Shown here piece by piece: positions 57,760-64,000 of a DNA stretch of 64,000 nt (the first letter of the stretch is position 1; the number at the start of each line of letters is the position of its first letter). Location of the stretch: NCBI GenBank assembly GCA_030035585.1, contig CM057461.1, positions 166,977,624-167,041,623 on the forward strand, read 5' to 3'. This DNA comes from Dugong dugon. Taxonomy: Eukaryota > Chordata > Mammalia > Sirenia > Dugongidae. A model generated the notes under the pieces. That model was not told the origin of the DNA. It worked only from the letters and a program-made list of their open reading frames with translations, and did not search any database. The position numbers and the translations under genes were made by a program.

Positions 57760-58435
57760 GACTTAAAAGGAAAAAATAAAACAAAAAAAATTTTGTTGGG
57801 AAAATACAGGAGACAACATACATAATCTATGTGTTGGGGAGAACTTCCAAACCAAGACTAGGAGTTCAGAAGCTGTAAAAGAAAGGATTGGCATACTTAA
57901 TATATCAAAAATCAAGAGTATTTATATGGCAAAAGATCCAATAAATAAGATCATAGGCAAATATCAGAGCTGGAAAAAATGTAACAAATTAAAAATAGTT
58001 GATACCTATTGCATACAAAAAGCTCTTAAAATAGACCTGAGGTGGAACAATCCAATAGGAAAGTAGACAAAAGATACAAATAGACAAACCACTGAAGAGC
58101 AAATCCAAACGGCTAAACACATTGTAAAAATGCTCAAATTCATTAGTAGTCCAGGAAACGCAAATTAAAGTAACAAAAAGATGTCATTTTACAACAATCA
58201 GTTGGACAAATTAGTAAGAATTAAAACAGCAAGTGCTAGTGGGCTGGTGGGGATGTGATGGAAAGGGTACTCTTACATATTGATGGCAAACATGTGGTGT
58301 GTTACAGCTTTTTAGGAAAGCAATTTAGTAATAATTGTAAAAATTAAAATTACATTCATTTACCGTCTACTCAGTAATTCCATCTCATAGAAATAAAAGC
58401 ACCAATACGTGAAGCCATTTACATACAGACAGTCC
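57760..58435 (+). mobile_element. Old L1M ORF2 end, left part
   Basis: 'gtatttatatggcaaaagat', 'ccaggaaacgcaaattaaag' and 'aataaaagcaccaatacg' follow the 3' part of an old L1 ORF2 in sense. Many stops. It resumes at 58,937. Confidence 0.8.
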
Positions 58436-58936
58436 CCCGGTTATGAACATCTAATTTACAGACAACTTGTACTTAAGAACGGACTGCCATAAAGCCTATT
58501 ATACTAAAAATTTGAGACAAACACAATGGTTCGTAATAACGAATGCAGGCACTACTTTGTGACGCTCACCAGAACATTGCACAGTTTAGTAGTGTTTCTT
58601 AAGTGTTTTATATGCATAACCGAAACCAAACCCACTGCCGTCAAGTCGATTCCAACACATAGCTACCCTGTAGGACAGAGTAGAACTGCCCCATAGGGTT
58701 TCCAGGGCTATAAATCTTTATGGAAGCAGACTGCCACATCTTTCTCCTATGGAGTGGCTGGTGGGTTTGAACCACTGACCTTTAGATTAGCTATTGAGTG
58801 CTTTAACCACTGTGCCACCAGGGCTCCTCCAACTGATGCTAAATAAGAACCATATGTACCTGTTCTGACTTACCTACAAATTTGACTTAAAGACAGACTT
58901 AGGAACAGATCGCATTTGTAACCTGGGGACTGCCTG
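58436..58936. mobile_element. TA-flanked DNA-transposon MITE (Tc1/mariner-like), split by a SINE
   Basis: The inverted ends are 'cagacagtcccccggttatg' at the left and the reverse of 'aacctggggactgcctg' at the right. Both are flanked by TA. Without the inner SINE it is about 290 bp and carries no transposase. Tigger-type elements have such ends and TA targets. The family name is not certain. Confidence 0.75.
58619..58830 (-). mobile_element. AfroSINE nested in the MITE
   Basis: Tail 'cactgccgtcaagtcgattc', B-box region 'gtgggtttgaaccactgacc', head 'ctgtgccaccagggctcc'. Minus strand. Confidence 0.92.
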
Positions 58937-59470
58937 TATATATAAAATAATATTTATTCATATATATATGAATAATCAGTGTTCAAAGTGACCAAAAAAA
59001 AGCTGGAAATAAAGTAAATAAAGGAATAGCCAAAAATATCATGCAATAGTCACACAATGGAGTACTAAATAACCAATAAAAAGAATGTTGACTGGAGTGA
59101 TTTTCCCAAGGTATTGTTGATGGGCAAGTCAGGATGAGGAAAAGTGTATATAATATAACATAATATGATATGATATAATGTGATATAATCTCATTTTTAC
59201 AAAACAATAATGACAATTATAATACCTGGATGTTATTATTACAGAGAAAAATATGGAAGAGCACATATAAGATTTTTAACATTGATTGCTTGGCGAGGAA
59301 AAGCAGAGATGATTACTGGTGGGTGACCAACTGTCCTGGTTTGCCTGGGACTGAGGGGTTTTCCAGGAAGCCTGCTGAAAGAGACAGTCTCGGTAAACTG
59401 GGATGATTGGTCACTCTAGGGGTGCCAGTGTGTAAGATGGAGAGGGGAAGGAAAGACTAGCAAAAAAGGG
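58937..59470 (+). mobile_element. Old L1M, right part
   Basis: 'atagtcacacaatggagtac' and 'ccaataaaaagaatgttgac' continue the L1M of 57,760-58,435. The end is poorly defined. Confidence 0.65.
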
Positions 59471-60117
59471 ACCACTTAAAAAAAAGATTACACTAAAATT
59501 ATATATATAAAACACATACATATATTCATGTAAAATGTATCTGGGTTGACATTTGTAAAAATAACTTTTAAAAATACTGTTTTTCATAAATTCCTAAAAG
59601 ACTTGAGGAAAGATTTAAGTCCTACACACAGACTTGTAAGATTTTCAAAAAGCTACTCAAAAGATACAAAAGCTAAAGGCATCTTAGATTAGCAGGAAAA
59701 TGTCATTTATTCATTCGTTCATTCAAGAAATGTTCGTTAAGCATCTATTCTGTGTATTAATCTGTCCATTAGTAACACAACACATAGAAGGCAGTCAGTG
59801 TATATGTTGAATGAATAAGCCAATGTATGACAATCATTATAATGCACACAATTATTATAATAACAATGTAGTATAACATATACAACTCGCTAGCACATTA
59901 CAATAACAATGCTTTAATAGAAGCAAAAACTGAAACCTATGACAACAGGGAGAAGATGGGTTACAGACTTTGCCCAGTGAAGTCATAGAAACATACCAGA
60001 AGAAAGACACTGGGGGCTTGCAAAAACAAGTGAGAGTTTGCAGAGAAGAGAAAGGAAGGAGGAAAAGCTAGAAAGTAGAACACCTCGGACAAGGCTAAAC
60101 CAAAAAGAAAAAAAAAA
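59471..60117. other. No clear feature
   Basis: A MIR/L2-like phrase ('agcatctattctgtgtatta') at about 59,740 on the minus strand, too decayed to assign. The rest is AT-rich. Confidence 0.35.
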
Positions 60118-60162
60118 AAGCCAACCAAACCTCTTGCCATTGAGTTGATTCCAACTCCTACA
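60118..60162 (-). repeat. AfroSINE/RTE tail fragment
   Basis: 'ctcttgccattgagttgatt' then 'ccaactcc', the tail only. Confidence 0.6.
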
Positions 60163-60348
60163 AGTCATAAAAAGGAAAACATGTTTGGGAAAGGGCAAGA
60201 AGCTCCCCGTGGCTAGAAGACCCAGGTGAAGTTGGGGGAGTGTACGTGAGATGAGGCTAAACAAGTAAGGAGACGTGAGATGTTGGAAGGTCCTGGGCTT
60301 CCTGCAAAGGAATTAGGAATTCATTTTGAAAGCACTAGGGGGACAGAG

Positions 60349-60561
60349 GTGGAGTGCCTGGGTGGTACAAATGGTTAACGCATTCTGCTGCTAACTGAAA
60401 TGTTGGTGGTTCCAGTCCACCCAGAGGCACATCAGAAGAAGGCCTGGTGATCTACTTCCAAAAAATCAGCCATTGAAAACCTTAAGGAGCACAGTTCTAC
60501 TCTGGCACACAAGGGGCCTCCATGAATTGCAATTGACTAGATGGCAACTGGTTAAGTTAAG
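60349..60561 (+). mobile_element. AfroSINE, plus strand
   Basis: 'gagtgcctgggtggtacaaa' head, 'ggttccagtccacccagagg' B-box region, 'aattgcaattgactagatgg' tail. Confidence 0.9.
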
Positions 60562-60889
60562 CTGCGGAGACAGAGGAAGTCTCACATCAGAGAGGAGACA
60601 CTATCCGATTTAGTTTTTAGAACAATAACACAAGCACCAAGATGGTAAATTGACTTTATGTCAAATGCCAGTTCCAATTGATTGGTCATGAGCACTTGAA
60701 GGACAATGTTAAGAAATACTGTGTGATTACCCATGTCTGTGCTTAGCAGGAAAAGTGCCATGATCAATTAGCAGTGTCTACTACGGGACAAGGGAGATGG
60801 GGAATAGTCACAAGACTGCTATGTGTTTCTCAATACTACAGCCACCAGCCATGTGGAGGAGGAACCAAATGGCAGAGATATTGTCAGGG

Positions 60890-61080
60890 AGAGTCGGCGA
60901 TTTTATTAATCTGTGCAAGAGGTGATGAAGTTCATTGACATCAGAGACATAGAGTGGAGGCACCAGATTCAGAAGAGATTTGAGAGGTGCAATCAGTAGG
61001 ACCTGCCAAATGAATTTAGGAATGGATGAGCTCCAGCACTAAGGGCATCTCTGGCTAACTAGCAAGATTCAGATGAGGAT
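60890..61080 (+). repeat. Ancient unnamed repeat, related to 7,540-8,470
   Basis: 'gattcagaagagatttgaga' and 'ggtgcaatcagtaggacctg' match the wording of that mammal-wide repeat. Confidence 0.4.
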
Positions 61081-62375
61081 TGCTTTATGGTACTGGAGCC
61101 AAACCCACTTGGCCTCCATATATGCCACACAGAGGGCAAGATGATTCAGCAGTTCTGGGAGCTTCCAGGGCACATTCAACAACTCTTATTACCAAGTCAC
61201 TTTCCGATGTCTGTGGCCCTGGCTGCTTACTCAAGCAGTCTTTGTGATTTATTCTCCAGAGCAGCTCCCAGAAGTTGAAAGGTCTTCTAGAACTGAAAAC
61301 AGGAAGCATCCCCCACTCACCTGGCCCAGCATCCAGGAAGGAATATGTGCGCTCTGACACATCAGCAGGGTGAGTTCCCATTATGTCAGCAGTGTTTACC
61401 ATCACCAGGCACTTCCTGTGACATAGGAACCCAGCTAGATCTTTTCACCAGAAGAGAGGAAATGACTAACTTCAGGAAATCATCCCTTCTCCCTCCACCT
61501 CCCTCCCCACAGTGGAGAAGCTGTTGGACTTTCACTAAAAATATCAATACCACCTAAAAATAAGTTCCATCAACTCTGGTACCTTTGCTCCAGAAAATCC
61601 TGACCCAAGTTCCTCTGACATCACCACTGGCCCTGTCAAAGGAGCCTCTCAGAGCCACGCCCTGCTGTCCTCCTGGCTTAAAGTTCATTTTGAAACCAGT
61701 TCCCACCTGCCTTCTCACCAATGGGAGAGTGAAAAATTGTTGGCCTCCACCGTATCAAACGAACGTCTTCCTGAGGGACATGTTGTCTTCCAAACCCCTT
61801 CCACAAGCACACACACTCAAGCAGGCTTATTTCCTGTCTGGTTGACTTCCTCCAGGCTCATTAAGGCTCGGTGTCATTTTCCAGAACAGGAAAGAAAGTG
61901 CAAGAGCATGGCCTTTTGCAGCCTCGGGTGGACATGCAGTGGCTGACCTGTAGGAGAGAGTCTAAATGAAGCCATTTGTTAGGAAGCCATTGACAGGCAC
62001 TCTAAGTATTTGGTAGCAGTGCTGTTTCTGCTGATGATTCCTGGGGCATTCGGTTTGCTACACAGTTTAAATTCTGTCTTGAGCTAAGAAGCCATAGTCA
62101 AAAGTTAGTATTTGACTTGTCAGGGGACTGCCCGTGGGGTGGGCTCAGAGGCAGAGTGGGGAGGAAATATGTAAACCCTGGTGCAAGGGGAAGGGATGGG
62201 GGGAAATGAGAAATAATTCTTGATTCAGCCCTAACCTCCTAAATTACTGGAAGGTTCTCTAATAACTAAGCTGAGTAGAAAAGGAGCTATTATTTTTGCT
62301 ATTAGCTTTGCCAAATAGGAGGCAGGAGGCTATCAAATACGAACTCTCAATTCAAGGGGAAGCAACATAGCACAG
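61081..62375. other. Repeat-poor stretch, no gene recognised
   Basis: No interspersed repeat recognised. The 106-codon frame at 61,405-61,085 (minus) and plus frames in the same place contradict one another, and none has a known domain. Confidence 0.4.
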
Positions 62376-62379
62376 CGAA

Positions 62380-62572
62380 CAAAAGCTTTGACTCCCTGTG
62401 TTCATGGATCAGCTCACTATGGATCAGCTGTGTGACACTGAGCTAGTTACTCAGGCTCTGTAAGTCTCGTATTCCTTTCGATGTGAAATAGGGGTTGCTA
62501 GAAAGATTAATAAAATTAAGAAATGAGCAGCGCTTGGTACATAGTCAGGGCTCCATAGATGTAGCTACGAAT
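62380..62572 (+). repeat. MIR remnant
   Basis: 'gatcagctgtgtgacactga' , 'gctagttactcaggctctgt' and 'gcgcttggtacatagtcag' follow the MIR order closely. Confidence 0.8.
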
Positions 62573-62603
62573 TTTCTTTATTGAAAGCCTACTATGTGCC
62601 AGG

Positions 62604-62825
62604 GGAGTCTCTGGGTGGTGCAATTGGTTAAGTGCTCGACTATGAGCGGAAAAGTCGGCAGTTGGAACACACCCAGAGGCACCTCAGAAGAAAGTCCTGG
62701 TGATCTGCTTCCAAAAGTTCACAGCCTTAAAAACCCCGTTGAGCACAGTTCTGCTCTGCAACACATGAGGTCACCAAGAGTCAGAAACAACTTGAAGCTA
62801 ACTGGTTTGAGTCGGTCTGTCAAAA
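62604..62825 (+). mobile_element. AfroSINE, plus strand
   Basis: 'gagtctctgggtggtgcaat' head, 'aagagtcagaaacaacttga' tail. GCCAGG on both sides (62,598 and 62,826), and the split phrase 'ctactatgtgccagg'/'gccaggcactcgtctagg' shows that it inserted into an L2/MIR-like repeat. Confidence 0.9.
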
Positions 62826-62831
62826 GCCAGG

Positions 62832-63738
62832 CACTCGTCTAGGGCTGGCAATCCCGCAGCGAGCAGGACAGAGAGGGTGCAACACGGAGTGGGATGCTTA
62901 GAGTACAACCAGTGGATCCCGACTGGTCGGCTGATGGAAAGGGCAGGTGGGTTCAGTAACTAAAACGAGCCCGAGAGCCATGGGAGAAGACAGCCTTCAC
63001 GGCTAGTTCTCAATCCCATCTTCAGACAGCCCTGGAGGAGGGAGAAGGAAACAGTACCATACAGGAACGTCTAAGCGTGTGTGTATGTCAGTCCACACAG
63101 GGCTGGATAATGTCCACCCAAACCTCCCGTTTGCTTGAGCATGATCTCAGGAAGGGTACATATAAAGGGCCCAAAGATCTGGGAGGACACTGAGTGGTCA
63201 CTGCAAGCTGGAACCCCCAGCAACTTTCCAGGCAATGGGACTCCAGCCCAGCCGTCTCCACGGTACCCCAAGAGCAAAGGGGCCTGGCCGGTGTCTCTCC
63301 AAAGTGGTGACGGGGAGAGAATTCTGACCCATCAGAAGGCAGCTTAGGAGACCAAGAGGCGAGCACAGAATGAGGACAGTGATAAAGGCTTAAGAGGAAG
63401 AGACACACAGTAAGTTTGGGGATTCAGATGGAGCCTTTGAACTGAAGACTTTAGTGACTTTTGAGGGGCTTCAAGTAACTGGATTTGACTCACAAGAGGG
63501 GAATGGGGGGCAAAGCTTCCTTGCTCAAAGAATTCCTATGTCCCCCCCCCCCCCCACGCCCCTCCCCGGTACAAGACAAGAATGAGAGAGCATGATGCAT
63601 TGCAGGACATTCCCCAAAAGCTTTCTTGGGCTTCTAAAAGAAGGGCGTCTAAATATATATTTCTTAGTTATTTTTTCCCTTCAAATTAAATGCTACTGTT
63701 TCTGGTGCACTGGTGTAACAACATTGCTACCTGTAGAT
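62832..63738. other. No recognised feature; C-run at 63,542
   Basis: A 14-base C run lies at 63,542-63,555. Otherwise unique-looking, without gene support. Confidence 0.4.
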
Positions 63739-63951
63739 TAGGAGTCCCTGGGTGGCACAAATGGGTAAGCATTCATCTTCTAACCAGAAGGTTGGTGATA
63801 TGAATCCACTTAGATATAGAGACACCTGGGAAGAAAGGCCTGGCAATCTACTTCTGAAAGGTCACAGTCGTTAAAAACCTTATACACAGTTCTACTTTGA
63901 AACACATGGGGACACCATGAGTCAGAATTGGCTTGACAGCAACTGGTTTAC
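63739..63951 (+). mobile_element. AfroSINE, plus strand
   Basis: 'ggagtccctgggtggcacaa' head, 'gaagaaaggcctggcaatct' middle, 'gagtcagaattggcttgaca' tail. Confidence 0.92.
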
Positions 63952-63956
63952 CTGTT

Positions 63957-64000
63957 GTTATGGATTGAATTGTGTCCCCCAGCAATGTGTGTCACCTTGG
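63957..64000 (+). mobile_element. Start of a MaLR-type LTR, cut by window end
   Basis: 'tgttatggattgaattgtgt' is the 5' start seen at 38,515 and 56,338. The remainder lies outside the window. Confidence 0.75.

Noticed and set aside
61085..61405. 106-codon minus-strand frame in a repeat-poor stretch
   Set aside because: An equally open plus-strand frame overlaps it, and no domain or splice signals support either.

Overview
The window is a repeat-rich stretch of mammalian nuclear DNA in which I find no host protein-coding exon, rRNA, tRNA or CRISPR array. The combination of tRNA-derived SINEs of the AfroSINE type (about a dozen copies with a GGTTYGAACC-like B box and an 'agtcggaatc-gactc-gacggcaac'-type tail), RTE-class LINEs sharing that tail, and L1s with very long UTRs points to an afrotherian, most likely a paenungulate such as an elephant. 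That assignment rests on family recognition, not on an alignment.

Layout. 1-12,858: an L1 3'-UTR stub, a MaLR-like LTR, two minus-strand RTE units in head-to-tail order (3,469-7,205), an unnamed ancient repeat, and old MIR/L1M pieces. 12,859-29,699: one minus-strand, near full-length L1 (L1-A) that has itself been split by a complete minus-strand L1 (L1-B, 14,789-23,304). Each has its own 14-bp target-site duplication, so the order of events can be read directly. L1-B keeps both ORFs with only three visible lesions, and has a CpG-rich 5'UTR built from about 267-bp tandem monomers and an expanded 3'UTR. 29,714-32,183: an L2 cut by a SINE, then a 5'-inverted (twin-primed) L1 with its target duplication. 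32,184-42,888: mostly unique sequence with MIRs, one SINE and MaLR-like LTRs, including a clean 488-bp solo LTR flanked by GATAG. 42,889-45,041: a 29-30 bp minisatellite, a SINE, an LTR nested in an LTR, and a drastically deleted RTE derivative. 45,042-50,500: old repeats and a SINE-in-L1-in-SINE nest. 50,510-54,012: the longest stretch without recognisable repeats, the best place to look for conserved noncoding function. 54,013-64,000: SINEs, MLT1-type LTRs, a SINE-in-MITE-in-L1M nest, MIR/L2 pieces and the start of a further LTR cut by the window edge.

The biology is that of retrotransposon layering. L1-B is younger than L1-A. The RTE units probably supplied the machinery for the SINEs, since the RTE 3' end and the SINE tail are near identical. 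The host sequence looks intergenic or intronic. No gene-level cooperation can be inferred beyond that.
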